56,732 bases of DNA, taken from a bacterium (GTDB taxonomy: Bacteria; Cyanobacteriota; Vampirovibrionia; Gastranaerophilales; Gastranaerophilaceae). The notes beneath the pieces are model-generated. The model did not search any database and was not told where the DNA came from. It was given only the letters and a program-made list of their open reading frames with translations. The stretch lies in the NCBI GenBank assembly GCA_017941035.1, contig JAGAXG010000040.1, positions 1 to 56,732 on the forward strand, read 5' to 3'. A program made the translations under genes and the position numbers. Shown one piece after another: positions 1-8,972 of this stretch. Position 1 is the stretch's first letter. Each line of letters opens with the position of its first letter.

Positions 1-473
1 CCCAATACTATTCCAGCTACGTCGGTATAATTCTCTTTATCCAAGCCGAAATTCTCTCCGCTTGTTATCTTTGTTATATCAACCGTTTCATCACCAACTT
101 TTACTGTGTCAGGAAAACAGTTTTTCATATCATCACCTGAATGACAAATTGTTACTATCTTTAAATGTTTTGATAGTGCCTGTGCAAATTCATAACTCGG
201 AGTGCTTGAATTGTAATATGGACCTATGCCATTCTCTATATTTAATAAATCTGTTCCTTTGGCAAATTTCCGAGTGAATACTTCTACTTGATGATTCTTT
301 ACCTTATTATTTATTGTAGTTAATAATGAAGGCAAAGTTAATGCCGCTACTATCCCGATTACACCTAAGGCTATTAATGTTTCCGCTAAAGTGAAACCGC
401 TTTTCTGCTTGTTAAGGAGATTAGCTAAAAAAGCCCCCCACACGGAATTAGCTCTGTGTCTGCTTTTTAGCAT
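1..473 (-). CDS. Type IV prepilin-like protein (3' end beyond window)
   Basis: The minus strand is open from ATG at 473 to the window edge, so the C-terminus is missing. A basic leader of about 26 residues is followed by GFTLAETLIALGVIGIVAAL, the class III signal: prepilin peptidase cut after Gly, Glu at mature position 5, and a hydrophobic helix that both anchors the protein and packs into a pilus or pseudopilus. The remainder is a soluble pilin-like domain with two Cys (TICHSGDDMKNC). AGGAG lies 6-10 bases before the start. Whether it is a major pilin, minor pilin or type II secretion pseudopilin cannot be told. PilM/N/O-like genes at 3.4-5.8 kb could belong to the same machine. Confidence 0.85.
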   Translation of the reverse strand, partial: MLKSRHRANSVWGAFLANLLNKQKSGFTLAETLIALGVIGIVAALTLPSLLTTINNKVKNHQVEVFTRKFAKGTDLLNIENGIGPYYNSSTPSYEFAQALSKHLKIVTICHSGDDMKNCFPDTVKVGDETVDITKITSGENFGLDKENYTDVAGIVL

Positions 474-572
474 AATTCTATCTCCTTTCAATTTGAATTA
501 CTTCCGCATATTTATATTCTTATTATAAATTATAAACTATGTTTTTACTTTTCGCAAGAGGGTAATTATAAA

Positions 573-1589
573 TTAAGTCGCAAAATAATTTTTTAAACCA
601 TCATGTATTTTTTCATTTTTGCAAAGCTTTTTAAGTTTTGATATTGCTCTTGTTTCTATTTGTCTTATTCGCTCTCTTGACACACCATATTGAGTCCCGA
701 TTTCGTCCAAAGTTTTTTTAGAGCCGTTATTATCTAAACCGTAGCGCAAAATTAACACATCACGTTCTTTTTGGCTTAATTGATTTAGTATATTTCTTAT
801 ATCTTCGAGCAAATTGTCTTGAGAAACTCTGCTTTCAGGTGCTATTGTAGAATTATCAACGATAAAATCGGCAATTTTTGAGGATTCTTCATCTGAAGTC
901 GCGGGAGTATCCATGCTGATTGTTGCTTGCGCAGATTTTATTATTGAAGTCAGTTTTTGAACAGACATACCCATACGATAAGCAATTTCTTGTTTTGTAG
1001 GAGTTCTTCCCATTTCTGAAGTCAAATTTAAAGTTGCACTTCTGATTTTGCTTATTGAATCAATCATATGTATTGGAAGTCTTATCATTCTGGCTTTATC
1101 TGCAATTGCACGGGTAATAGATTGTTGAATCCACCATGTGGCATAAGTTGAAAATTTATAACCCTTTTTATAATCAAATCTGCCCGCAGCTTTAATTAAT
1201 CCGACATTTCCTTCCTGTATTAAATCTAAAAAGGACATCCCTCTTCCAATATATTTTTTTGCAATACTTACTACAAGACGTAAATTTGCATTAACAAGTA
1301 AATTTTTTGCAAAATTATCATCTTTTTCTTGAATTCGCTTTGATAATTCAAGTTCTTCTTCAGGAGAAAGTAAAGGTATTTTTCCAATTTGACGCAAATA
1401 TATTTTTACACTGTCATCAGAATTTATAGAAATCAAACTTTCTTGTATTTTAGGATCTTCAACTGATTTTAAAACATCTTCACCGTCTTGTTCATCTTCA
1501 TTTTGCTCCAATTCTTGAAGTTTGTGAAAGTCTACACTCTCATCAGAAATTTCATCTGATATAATGCCAAAATTATCGTTATCCTTCAT
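573..1589 (-). CDS. rpoD: RNA polymerase sigma factor, RpoD/SigA family
   Basis: Directs RNA polymerase to promoters. It has an acidic, poorly conserved N-terminus (1-55), then region 1.2 ([16 protein letters not shown]), region 2 with the core-binding [20 protein letters not shown] and the -10 recognition/melting helix [18 protein letters not shown], region 3, and region 4 ending in the -35-binding [19 protein letters not shown]. At 338 residues it lacks the long region 1.1 of E. coli RpoD, as in cyanobacterial-type group 1/2 factors, so it could be either the primary factor or a close paralogue. A TATAAT on the minus strand at 1618-1623 and a GGAG before the ATG suggest its own promoter. 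The promoters seen across the window (TTGACA/TATAAT) are what such a factor would read. Confidence 0.93.
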   Translation of the reverse strand: MKDNDNFGIISDEISDESVDFHKLQELEQNEDEQDGEDVLKSVEDPKIQESLISINSDDSVKIYLRQIGKIPLLSPEEELELSKRIQEKDDNFAKNLLVNANLRLVVSIAKKYIGRGMSFLDLIQEGNVGLIKAAGRFDYKKGYKFSTYATWWIQQSITRAIADKARMIRLPIHMIDSISKIRSATLNLTSEMGRTPTKQEIAYRMGMSVQKLTSIIKSAQATISMDTPATSDEESSKIADFIVDNSTIAPESRVSQDNLLEDIRNILNQLSQKERDVLILRYGLDNNGSKKTLDEIGTQYGVSRERIRQIETRAISKLKKLCKNEKIHDGLKNYFAT

Positions 1590-1659
1590 GGTTAAAACTC
1601 TCCAATCTAAAAAATATATTATAATGATTTAAATTTTCAAACACCATACTTATGGAGTA

Positions 1660-2409
1660 TTATTTTTGTAATTTTTGCCTTAAAGTCTCAAAAATAATCG
1701 CACTTAGAGCATTAGAAACATTCAATGAATTAAAATCATTTTGCATAGGAATTTTTACGATAAAATCTGATGCCTTTAAAAGAGATTTTGAAACTCCTGC
1801 ATGCTCTGCGCCCATAATTAATGCAAAATTCATATCATTATATTTAACATCATAATAATTATCTTTTGCTGAAGCATCAGTTGCAATTATCCACCAGTCG
1901 CATTCTTTTAATCTTTGCACTGCATTTATTAAACTGTTAACTTTAACAATCGGTATGAGGTTTACAGCACCCTGACTGATTTTATCCACCGTAGAATTAA
2001 CTTGAACATTACGCCTTGACGGAATAATTATCCCATCAACTCCTGCACATACACAAGTTCTTATTATTGCTCCAAGATTATGAACATCTTCAATCCCGTC
2101 AAGTATAACAACAGATGAATAAGAATTTTTATTTTTACATTCTTCTATAAAATCTTCCAGTTCAATATAATTTATAGGCGCAATTTGAGCAATTACACCT
2201 TGATGATTAAATTCTTCATATGGCGCGAATTTTTCTTTACCGACAAATTGGAAAACTATACCTTTATCTTTCGCAAGTTCTTTTATCTTGTCAATTTTTG
2301 AATCCGTATGAATATTTTTAGAAATTATTATTTTATTAATTTCTCTATTACCTGCATTCAAAGCTTCTATTACAGAATTTTTGCCGTAAATTACATCAAA
2401 ATCAACCAT
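1660..2409 (-). CDS. rlmB: 23S rRNA 2'-O-ribose methyltransferase RlmB-like (SpoU/TrmH family)
   Basis: SPOUT-fold SAM-dependent 2'-O-methyltransferase. Residues 1-80 form the RNA-binding substrate domain (GKNSVIEALNAG). The C-terminal half has the three SpoU motifs: DGIEDVHNLGAIIRT with the catalytic Asn/Arg region, ALIMGAEHAGVSKSLLKASD, and LNVSNALSAIIFE forming the knot. Its length of 249 matches RlmB. The ATG overlaps the nadA stop by one base (TAATG), so the two are probably translationally coupled. A GGAGG sits inside the end of nadA. The family is certain; the exact target nucleotide (G2251 in E. coli) is inferred. Confidence 0.9.
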   Translation of the reverse strand: MVDFDVIYGKNSVIEALNAGNREINKIIISKNIHTDSKIDKIKELAKDKGIVFQFVGKEKFAPYEEFNHQGVIAQIAPINYIELEDFIEECKNKNSYSSVVILDGIEDVHNLGAIIRTCVCAGVDGIIIPSRRNVQVNSTVDKISQGAVNLIPIVKVNSLINAVQRLKECDWWIIATDASAKDNYYDVKYNDMNFALIMGAEHAGVSKSLLKASDFIVKIPMQNDFNSLNVSNALSAIIFETLRQKLQK

Positions 2410-3317
2410 TATTTTGAAGCCTCCAACATCCTATCCAGACAATTGACAGCACGTTTTGCGGTTTCTTTATTTACAATAATTTCGTTTTCTTCTGTTTCTA
2501 ATACGTATAAAATATCTTCTAGAGATGTCATTTTCATATTAGGACATATAATATTATTTTTTATAGGAATAATTTCTTTGTTAGGGAAATCTCTTTTTAA
2601 TCTGTCCACAACACCTTGTTCTGTTGCGATTACAAAAGACTTTTCTTTACTTGTTTTCACAAATTTCATAATTTCTGAAGTTGATCCTACAAAATCAACA
2701 ATTGATGAAACAGACATATGACATTCAGGATGCGCGAGAATAAGAGATTTTGGATATTTTTTACGAGCATTTTCAACATCATTAGGTCTAATTTGTAAGT
2801 GAGTCGGACAAAATCCCGGATATGTAATAACTTCAACATTTCCAAGTTGTTTTTCAACCCATTTACCTAAATAAGTATCCGGTACAAAAAGTACTTTACT
2901 TTTCCCTAAACTTTTAACTATATTAACAGCATTTGAACTTGTACAACAAATATCACATTCCGCTTTAACTTCTGCAGTCGAATTTACATAACACACAGCA
3001 GGTATCGACGGATGCTTTGAAACAAATTCTTTTAATTGATCCAAACTCAGCATGTCAGACATTCTGCATCCCGCTTCTATTTGTGGAAGAAGTACTTTTT
3101 TAGAAGGGGATAAAAGTTTTGCTGTTTGAGCCATAAAATAAACACCGGCAAATACAATAATATCAGCATCTGTCTTTGAAGCAATTTGACTTAAATATAA
3201 AGAATCCCCTACATAATCTGCGACTTTATCAATTTCTACTGGTTGATAACAATGAGCCAAAATAACTGCATTCTTTTGTTTTTTTAAATATTTTATTTTT
3301 TCTATAATATCCGGCAT
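2409..3317 (-). CDS. nadA: Quinolinate synthase A
   Basis: Condenses iminoaspartate with dihydroxyacetone phosphate to quinolinate in de novo NAD synthesis. The three [4Fe-4S] ligands of the compact bacterial type are visible: C84 (EAGCRMSDM), C170 (GFCPTHLQ) and C258 (IICPNMKMTSLEDI), along with the substrate-binding AHCYQP and HPEC motifs. 302 residues is the usual length of the short NadA form. nadB and nadC are not in the window. The gene is first of a two-gene unit with rlmB and is divergent from the pilus gene at 3428. GGAGG lies 13 bases before the ATG. Confidence 0.95.
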   Translation of the reverse strand: MPDIIEKIKYLKKQKNAVILAHCYQPVEIDKVADYVGDSLYLSQIASKTDADIIVFAGVYFMAQTAKLLSPSKKVLLPQIEAGCRMSDMLSLDQLKEFVSKHPSIPAVCYVNSTAEVKAECDICCTSSNAVNIVKSLGKSKVLFVPDTYLGKWVEKQLGNVEVITYPGFCPTHLQIRPNDVENARKKYPKSLILAHPECHMSVSSIVDFVGSTSEIMKFVKTSKEKSFVIATEQGVVDRLKRDFPNKEIIPIKNNIICPNMKMTSLEDILYVLETEENEIIVNKETAKRAVNCLDRMLEASK

Positions 3318-3358
3318 TGATATTTATTATCCTCCGTGGTGTAAATTTATGTTAAGAT

Positions 3359-3387
3359 TTTACTATTTACAAAATACATTGTATAAT
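3359..3387 (+). promoter_or_regulatory. Predicted promoter of the pilMN-pilO operon
   Basis: TTTACT at 3359-3364 and a perfect TATAAT at 3382-3387 are separated by exactly 17 bases. This places a start site about 30 bases before the ATG at 3428, in the divergent gap with nadA. The ribosome site before 3428 is weak (ATAGG). Confidence 0.55.
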
Positions 3388-3427
3388 AAACATAGGATAG
3401 TAGTAAAAAATTTTTATAGGTTATTAA

Positions 3428-5218
3428 ATGGCAAATTTTTTAGAAAGCTTGGGATTATCCGGACTTGTTGGGAACGGAGCAGATGTATACGTAAATGTAA
3501 CTCAATCAAATACTATTGAAATGGCTACAATAGATGTTCATAATAATTTAAAATCATATGCACAAGTTCCAATAGAATATAACGATTCTTTAAGAGAAAT
3601 TTCTAAATATCAACAACTACAAATAGCGTTGGAAAAATTATTTCAAGAAATTAATGTCCCGTCACAAAAAGCAAATATACGTATGTGTTTACCACTGGTT
3701 TGGTTTGGATACAAAGACAATCTCCCTTTGCTTTTAGATGAAAATGCAATATCAAATGTAGTTTTAGGGGAATTAGAACAAACGTATATATTTAAACGCA
3801 AAGATCCTATACCATATTGGTTTGATGCTGTTGTTTCCCAAAATGCAGATTCAAGAAGCGTATTTTATACTGCAATTCAAGAAGACGCAAAAACAGAAAT
3901 ACAATCTATCGTAAAAAATTTAGGAGCAAATCTTATAAGTCTGGAATGTTCACTATTCGCGGATTTAAGAGGTTTATTAAAAACAGGAATAGCAAACGAA
4001 CAAATGAATTCCGAAAGCTATCCTTGGAGTTTAATGGTTGTAAATAACAGCGGTTTTAAAATGTTTGGGATGCAAAGTAAAAAAATTCTTGAATACTATG
4101 AAGAACCACTTGCAATGAAATCTTATGAAGGAGAAGAACTTTATACAACAATTGATAATGCGGCTCAAATTGCATTGATGAGTTCACCTTCTAATGCAAT
4201 CGTAATTCTTTCTCAAACAGACCTTGTTTCAGCTGAAATACTGGCTAAACATCTACAATTTAACGGAAAAATTATTACAATTGATGATAATAAATTTAAA
4301 AAAGAACCTTTAATGGATTTTACTTTAGACATTATGCCGGAAAATCAAAGTAAAATTTCGCTTACTATAATCGGAAGCTGCGCAGAAGAAGGTTTGATTC
4401 CTATTTATGTGAATTTTTTAAGATTTGGAGAAGAAGATAAAGTTGTCGATGAATTGTTAGAAATCCCTTTAGGAAACGGGAAAACAATTATTTTAACTCC
4501 GCAGAAAGCAACTTTATATTCAATAATTATGCTTATCATTATAGCTGTACCATTAATTATAGGATGGGGAGCAACAGCTTTAATTGAAAAGAATCTCGAA
4601 GATAAAATTTCAGACTTGAATGCAAAAATTGAAAAAGTTGATAAACAATTAAAAGAATTTGAAAATCGTGACGGGCAAGAAAATTTTGACCCATTGCAAG
4701 AAATTGAAAGAGTATTAAAAAATAACAGAACCAAAATAATGGCTTATATCGCTCTTGGGGAAGCTATTCCAAAAAATTTGTATCTCACTTATTTTATGAC
4801 AGGAGACGATGGAATGATAGATATTCAGGGATGTGCAGATTCTGTTGAAGATATTTATATTTTCTTTCAAAACATGAAGGATGCTCTTGTTGAATCAAGA
4901 TTAAGACTAAGCAAATTAGATTTAAAAGCTGGCTCATTAGAATCAGTAATTAATAGCAATTCTTCTGCAATAGATGATGCACCTTACGTATTTGAAATTA
5001 CAAATATGAGCGATAGTCAATTGTCATCATTTATGAATGCATTGTCAGGTAAAAGCGCAGAACCTGATCAGAATACACAAAATCCTCCACAACAACAGCA
5101 ACAAAAATCCGGTAATATACCAGAAAAAACAATTCCTGTCCAAAAACAAAATAATCCACTTGGTAAAGTTATTCCTGGCATAAATAACAATAGTCAGATT
5201 ATTCAAGGAGATGAATAA
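3428..5218 (+). CDS. Type IV pilus inner-membrane assembly protein, PilM-PilN-like fusion
   Basis: Residues 1-325 look like a divergent actin-fold PilM (cytoplasmic). VNFLRFGEE at 328-336 resembles the short PilN N-terminal peptide that docks on PilM. Then come a membrane helix at about 363-385, a coiled coil at 388-415, a PilN-like periplasmic alpha/beta domain at 430-540, and a Gln/Pro-rich tail. PilM and PilN are normally separate genes; here one reading frame seems to carry both. The PilO-like gene follows immediately, which supports the assignment. Classic PilM ATPase motifs are not obvious, so nucleotide binding is doubtful. I assign it from architecture and neighbours, not from a strong sequence match. 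Confidence 0.6.
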   Translation: MANFLESLGLSGLVGNGADVYVNVTQSNTIEMATIDVHNNLKSYAQVPIEYNDSLREISKYQQLQIALEKLFQEINVPSQKANIRMCLPLVWFGYKDNLPLLLDENAISNVVLGELEQTYIFKRKDPIPYWFDAVVSQNADSRSVFYTAIQEDAKTEIQSIVKNLGANLISLECSLFADLRGLLKTGIANEQMNSESYPWSLMVVNNSGFKMFGMQSKKILEYYEEPLAMKSYEGEELYTTIDNAAQIALMSSPSNAIVILSQTDLVSAEILAKHLQFNGKIITIDDNKFKKEPLMDFTLDIMPENQSKISLTIIGSCAEEGLIPIYVNFLRFGEEDKVVDELLEIPLGNGKTIILTPQKATLYSIIMLIIIAVPLIIGWGATALIEKNLEDKISDLNAKIEKVDKQLKEFENRDGQENFDPLQEIERVLKNNRTKIMAYIALGEAIPKNLYLTYFMTGDDGMIDIQGCADSVEDIYIFFQNMKDALVESRLRLSKLDLKAGSLESVINSNSSAIDDAPYVFEITNMSDSQLSSFMNALSGKSAEPDQNTQNPPQQQQQKSGNIPEKTIPVQKQNNPLGKVIPGINNNSQIIQGDE

Positions 5219-5222
5219 ACAA

Positions 5223-5810
5223 ATGAATAATGAAAAATTAAAATTATATTTAGTCCCTATATTAATTACTACTTTAGCGTTTGTAATTTTAGTTATTGCC
5301 GGACAAAAAGTTTTTAAAGGCATAGAAAATATAGTTGACAATAATTCAAAAATAGAAACCAAAACCGGACAGCTTCAAGAAAAACAAGAAAAGCTGGCTA
5401 AATTTAAAAAAGCAGCAGCTGAACAAGCTAAGAAAGAAGCTGAAAATCAAAAAGTTGAAAAACCTTTTTATAAAGCAATTGATTCCGGTATGGATACAGA
5501 AGCTGTTATTGCGGGAGAATTTTCAGAAATTCTTGAACTTATCAGAGCAAATAAAATTAAAGTCCGTTCTATAAAATATGATTACAACCCTCAAGACGAT
5601 AATTTTGTAAAAGGTGCGGGAACAAAATATAATGCCGCGAGATTAAATATGGAAATGATAGGCAGTTATTCGGATTATGACAGTTTTTTAAGAGAATTGT
5701 ATAAACACGAACATTTTCTTGATATTCAGTCAGTCGAAATCGTCCCTTATAGAAAAAACAAAAAAATTCTATTAATCAATTTTAAATTAAAATTATATTC
5801 TAAGAAATAG
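5223..5810 (+). CDS. pilO: PilO-like type IV pilus assembly protein
   Basis: Short cytoplasmic N-terminus, one membrane helix (LVPILITTLAFVILVIAG), a coiled coil with KAAAEQAKKEAENQKVEK, then a ferredoxin-like periplasmic domain; this is the PilO plan. PilO forms the inner-membrane alignment ring with PilN. An in-frame ATG at 5211 exists, but AAGGAG directly abuts it, so I place the start at the next ATG, 12 bases downstream. The gene is coupled to the upstream PilMN-like gene. Its last 11 bases are antisense to the end of the radical SAM gene. Sequence identity with PilO is weak, so the call rests on layout. Confidence 0.6.
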   Translation: MNNEKLKLYLVPILITTLAFVILVIAGQKVFKGIENIVDNNSKIETKTGQLQEKQEKLAKFKKAAAEQAKKEAENQKVEKPFYKAIDSGMDTEAVIAGEFSEILELIRANKIKVRSIKYDYNPQDDNFVKGAGTKYNAARLNMEMIGSYSDYDSFLRELYKHEHFLDIQSVEIVPYRKNKKILLINFKLKLYSKK

Positions 5811-6663
5811 CGAATTCTTTAAAATCAATACCAAAAATTTGCTTTTTTGATTTCAAACATATTTGACAAAAAGAAGTTTCCAAAGCACATTTTTTTGTGT
5901 AATCATTTAAACTGCTTCCGCAGCGACCTCTATAATCACCAGCTAAAAACGGGCAAGTATAAACTCCTTTTGACGTTAAAATTCTACCGTTTTCACAATC
6001 TACTTTTCCAGTATGTATGTCAAATTTTTCCATCTCAATAGAATTTTTATCATACCAAGGGATAATATGAATATGAGCTTTATCAGTTTCAATTCCGTAA
6101 TTCTCAAAAACTTTCAAGAAATTTTTACACAAGATTTCTTCAGGTTCATTATAATAATTTGTAACGGTAATTATTGGATTAAAATTATATTTTGATAGAT
6201 ACTTCAAAGCAAATAATCCATGCCTAAATGCCCCGCGATACCTTATTTCATCATTTTTCAGTTCTTCATAATGATCAATACTAATTTTAAAGATAATTTC
6301 ATTTGTAGTTTCATCTGCAACTTTTTTCAAGAATCTTGCTTTTTTTTCATTAATAAAAGAGCCATTGGTACATATGCAAACGTCACAACGCTTTAAACAT
6401 AAACGTAGAATTACATTAAAATCCGGATGAGTCATAGGTTCTGCACCTGTAAGATAAATACACTTTATATCATTTTTTACTGTATCATTTAATCCGTTTT
6501 TTATAATATCTACATCTATAAAATCCTCTACTTTTTTATATTTTGGGAAATCAATATAACAATGTTTGCAACGTTGATTACAAAATTTTGAAGTCATTTC
6601 TATAAAAAGATTATTCAAATTTTCCATTGTAACAACTTCTGATTGATAAATAATATTTTTCAT
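5800..6663 (-). CDS. Radical SAM protein with extra C-terminal cysteine cluster
   Basis: The [4Fe-4S]/SAM motif CNQRCKHC (CX3CX2C) lies near residue 30, followed by a TGAEPMTHPDF segment like the GGE motif and a TIM-barrel body. The C-terminal 60 residues hold at least six Cys (CENG...YTCPFLAGDYRGRCG...CALETSFCQIC), suggesting auxiliary Fe-S clusters of the SPASM/twitch kind. Such proteins modify peptides or small metabolites; the substrate here is unknown. I start at ATG 6663 (GGAG seven bases away) instead of the upstream TTG. It is divergent from the aldolase gene at 6766, and a shared function is possible but unproved. Confidence 0.75.
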   Translation of the reverse strand: MKNIIYQSEVVTMENLNNLFIEMTSKFCNQRCKHCYIDFPKYKKVEDFIDVDIIKNGLNDTVKNDIKCIYLTGAEPMTHPDFNVILRLCLKRCDVCICTNGSFINEKKARFLKKVADETTNEIIFKISIDHYEELKNDEIRYRGAFRHGLFALKYLSKYNFNPIITVTNYYNEPEEILCKNFLKVFENYGIETDKAHIHIIPWYDKNSIEMEKFDIHTGKVDCENGRILTSKGVYTCPFLAGDYRGRCGSSLNDYTKKCALETSFCQICLKSKKQIFGIDFKEFAIS

Positions 6664-6724
6664 ATACAAACTCCTCTAATTATTTTTCTTCATATTAAAA
6701 TATTAATTTTAAAAATAAATTACC

Positions 6725-6734
6725 TGCCATGGCA
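6725..6734. promoter_or_regulatory. TGCCATGGCA palindrome in divergent promoter gap
   Basis: A perfect 10-base palindrome sits about 20 bases upstream of the extended -10 (TGATAAAAT, 6751-6759) of the aldolase gene and between it and the radical SAM gene. It could be an operator for one or both; nothing in the window identifies the protein. Confidence 0.3.
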
Positions 6735-6765
6735 AAATGAATTTGATTTGTGATAAAATTTCTTT

Positions 6766-7470
6766 ATGACAAAAATTTTAGATTGTACACTAAGAGACGG
6801 CGGGCACGAAAATAATTGGTTTTTTGATGATAATTTTATTCAAGATTATTTAAAAAATCTTAAAAATATAGATTTTTGTGAAATAGGTTATAGAAATTAT
6901 TTTGACAGAACAAATAAAGGAACATTTTTTTATTGTACTCCGCAAATTGTACAAAAATATAAAAATACATCTGCAAAATTCGGGGTAATGACTGATACAA
7001 CGAGATTTTTAATTGATAGTTTCATTGGAGCTGAAAATGACTGTATTGATTTTATAAGAATTGCAACGCATCCTGATAAAATCAATGAAACTTTAAATAT
7101 CGCCAATAACCTTTATAAAAAAAACTATAATATTTTTATCCAACTGATGGAAATTCCGAACCTTAAAACAGAACATTATAAAATATTAGAAAAATGGAAT
7201 AATAAAAAAATACTCCAAAGCCTTTATATAGCAGATAGTTACAGCCAAGCGCAACCAAAAGATTTAAAAAAATACTTTGAAAGATTAAAAAATATAGGAT
7301 TTGATAAAATTAGTTTTCACTCTCATAATGGGAAAAAACTTGCATTAGAAAATACATTAAAAGCAATAGAACTCGGTGCATATTCAGTCGATGTAACCCA
7401 AAATGGACTTGGCGGAAATTTAAATGCTTCAAAATTATTCAAAAAATTGTCTATAAATTTCGGAATCTGA
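6766..7470 (+). CDS. Short DRE-TIM metallolyase/aldolase-like protein
   Basis: Begins with ILDCTLRDGG, the signature of the HMG-CoA lyase/4-hydroxy-2-oxovalerate aldolase/isopropylmalate synthase superfamily. The metal-binding FHSHNGK and the end-of-barrel DVTQNGLGGNLNA follow. At 234 residues it has the barrel but not the C-terminal domain of full-length relatives. It would cleave or form a 2-oxo acid carbon-carbon bond. An extended -10 ends six bases before the ATG and no ribosome site is seen, so the mRNA may be leaderless. Its last 36 bases overlap the response regulator on the other strand. The substrate is not predictable. Confidence 0.65.
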   Translation: MTKILDCTLRDGGHENNWFFDDNFIQDYLKNLKNIDFCEIGYRNYFDRTNKGTFFYCTPQIVQKYKNTSAKFGVMTDTTRFLIDSFIGAENDCIDFIRIATHPDKINETLNIANNLYKKNYNIFIQLMEIPNLKTEHYKILEKWNNKKILQSLYIADSYSQAQPKDLKKYFERLKNIGFDKISFHSHNGKKLALENTLKAIELGAYSVDVTQNGLGGNLNASKLFKKLSINFGI

Positions 7471-7818
7471 GTTTCTTATTAAATACTTTGAAATATATGA
7501 AACTCCATATTTTTTAGCAATTGATTCAATAGACGCAGAAGCAGAAATTATAACAATTCTTGAATTTTTATATTCATCAAACATTTGAATTTGTTCAATT
7601 AACCATTCCCCGGCAAGTTTTGGGAGAAAATTACTTTCCATTTGCATATCAGTAAAAATTACATCATAAGGTTCATCAATTGAAACTTCTATTTTACTTA
7701 ATGCTTGAGATGCATTTTCCGCTGTATCAATTTGAATATTGTTAATATTCAAATACTCTATATTATTTTTGTGGAATCTTAACCAGCCTGCAACATCATC
7801 TACAATTAAAACTTTCAT
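7435..7818 (-). CDS. Stand-alone response regulator receiver domain (CheY-like)
   Basis: A 127-residue single domain: acidic pocket D7/D8 in MKVLIVDDVAGW, phospho-acceptor D57 in YDVIFTDMQM, the conserved Ser in VIISASAS, and Lys in SYISKYL. There is no output domain, so it acts by protein contact or as a phosphorelay intermediate. No histidine kinase is nearby. A TAAAAT lies about nine bases upstream of the start and no Shine-Dalgarno is evident. The 3' end is embedded in the converging aldolase gene. Confidence 0.88.
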   Translation of the reverse strand: MKVLIVDDVAGWLRFHKNNIEYLNINNIQIDTAENASQALSKIEVSIDEPYDVIFTDMQMESNFLPKLAGEWLIEQIQMFDEYKNSRIVIISASASIESIAKKYGVSYISKYLIRNSDSEIYRQFFE

Positions 7819-7904
7819 AACAATAATATTTTACACAAAAATTAAACTCTTTACCACTTACCATTATCAATAAAGTATGATAAAGTAATAACAGAGGAAA
7901 AATT

Positions 7905-8972
7905 ATGGAGAAATTTAGATTTTTAACATCAGGTGAAAGCCATGGGAAATGCCTTAGTGCAATAATAGAAGGAATTCCTTCCGGAATAGAAATTAATATA
8001 GATTTTATTAATAATGAATTGAAGCGTCGACAACAAGGTTACGGACGCGGAGAAAGAATGCAAATTGAATGCGACAGCGTAGAAATAACATCAGGAGTAA
8101 GATTTGGGAAAACTCTAGGCTCACCAATTTCACTTGTAATTAAAAATCGAGATTTTGAAAATTGGCAGAAAATTATGAGTATTGCACCAGAAGATGTCAC
8201 TGATGAAAAAGCTTTTTCTACATATAGACCCGGGCATGCAGATTACACAGGGAGCATAAAATACTGCCACAAAGATTTGCGCAATATCCTTGAACGTTCA
8301 AGTGCGAGAAAAACAGCTATTGAAGTCGCTGTTGGAGCAATTGCAAAAATTTTATTGAAAAATTTAGGTATAACAGGGTATTCCGAAGTAACACAAATCG
8401 GTTCAGCCTGCGGATGCGAAAATTACAAAAGTGAAATTGATACAGTAAAAGAAAGCGGAGATTCTGTAGGCGGGAAATTTACTGTGACATACCAAAATTT
8501 GCCTGTAGGACTAGGTTCACATGTGCATTGGGATAGAGGAATTGACGGGAGATTAGCTCAAGCAGTTATGAGCATCCCTGCAATAAAAGTTGTAGAAATC
8601 GGTACTAACCCGCTTGGTTTAAAAGGGAGCGAATATCATGATGAATTTTTAATAAAAGAGGGTAAAATCGAACGCTCAACAAACAATGCCGGAGGAATTG
8701 AAGGCGGAATTACAAACGGTCAGGATTTAATAGTTTCAGCTATAATGAAACCTATTCCTACAATGCTGAAACCATTAAACACTATTGATTCTAAAACAGG
8801 AAAACAAACTCAATCTCATTATGAACGCTCTGATGTGTGTGCGGTTGAATCTTGCGCAGTTGTTGCAGAAGCAAGAATTGCTTGGATTTTAGTTAACGAA
8901 ATTCTTTTAAAATACGGCGGTGACAGTTTAGAAGAATTAAAGAGAAATTATACTAATTCTCAATCTTTTTAA
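7905..8972 (+). CDS. aroC: Chorismate synthase
   Basis: Last step of the common aromatic pathway: EPSP to chorismate with reduced FMN. Family motifs are clear: FLTSGESHGKCLSAIIEGIP at the start, the Arg-rich RRQQGYGRGERM, RPGHADYTGSIKY, RSSARKTA and the C-terminal RSDVCAVESCAVVAEA. 355 residues is full length. It has an AGAGG-type ribosome site. tyrA and aroF, acting after and before it, are at 28-30 kb, so the pathway is scattered. Its last 20 bases overlap the acetyltransferase gene on the other strand. Confidence 0.97.
   Translation: MEKFRFLTSGESHGKCLSAIIEGIPSGIEINIDFINNELKRRQQGYGRGERMQIECDSVEITSGVRFGKTLGSPISLVIKNRDFENWQKIMSIAPEDVTDEKAFSTYRPGHADYTGSIKYCHKDLRNILERSSARKTAIEVAVGAIAKILLKNLGITGYSEVTQIGSACGCENYKSEIDTVKESGDSVGGKFTVTYQNLPVGLGSHVHWDRGIDGRLAQAVMSIPAIKVVEIGTNPLGLKGSEYHDEFLIKEGKIERSTNNAGGIEGGITNGQDLIVSAIMKPIPTMLKPLNTIDSKTGKQTQSHYERSDVCAVESCAVVAEARIAWILVNEILLKYGGDSLEELKRNYTNSQSF

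Noticed and set aside
62-277. Plus-strand frame of 71 codons
   Set aside because: Lies antisense within the prepilin gene, has no ribosome site and no coding character.
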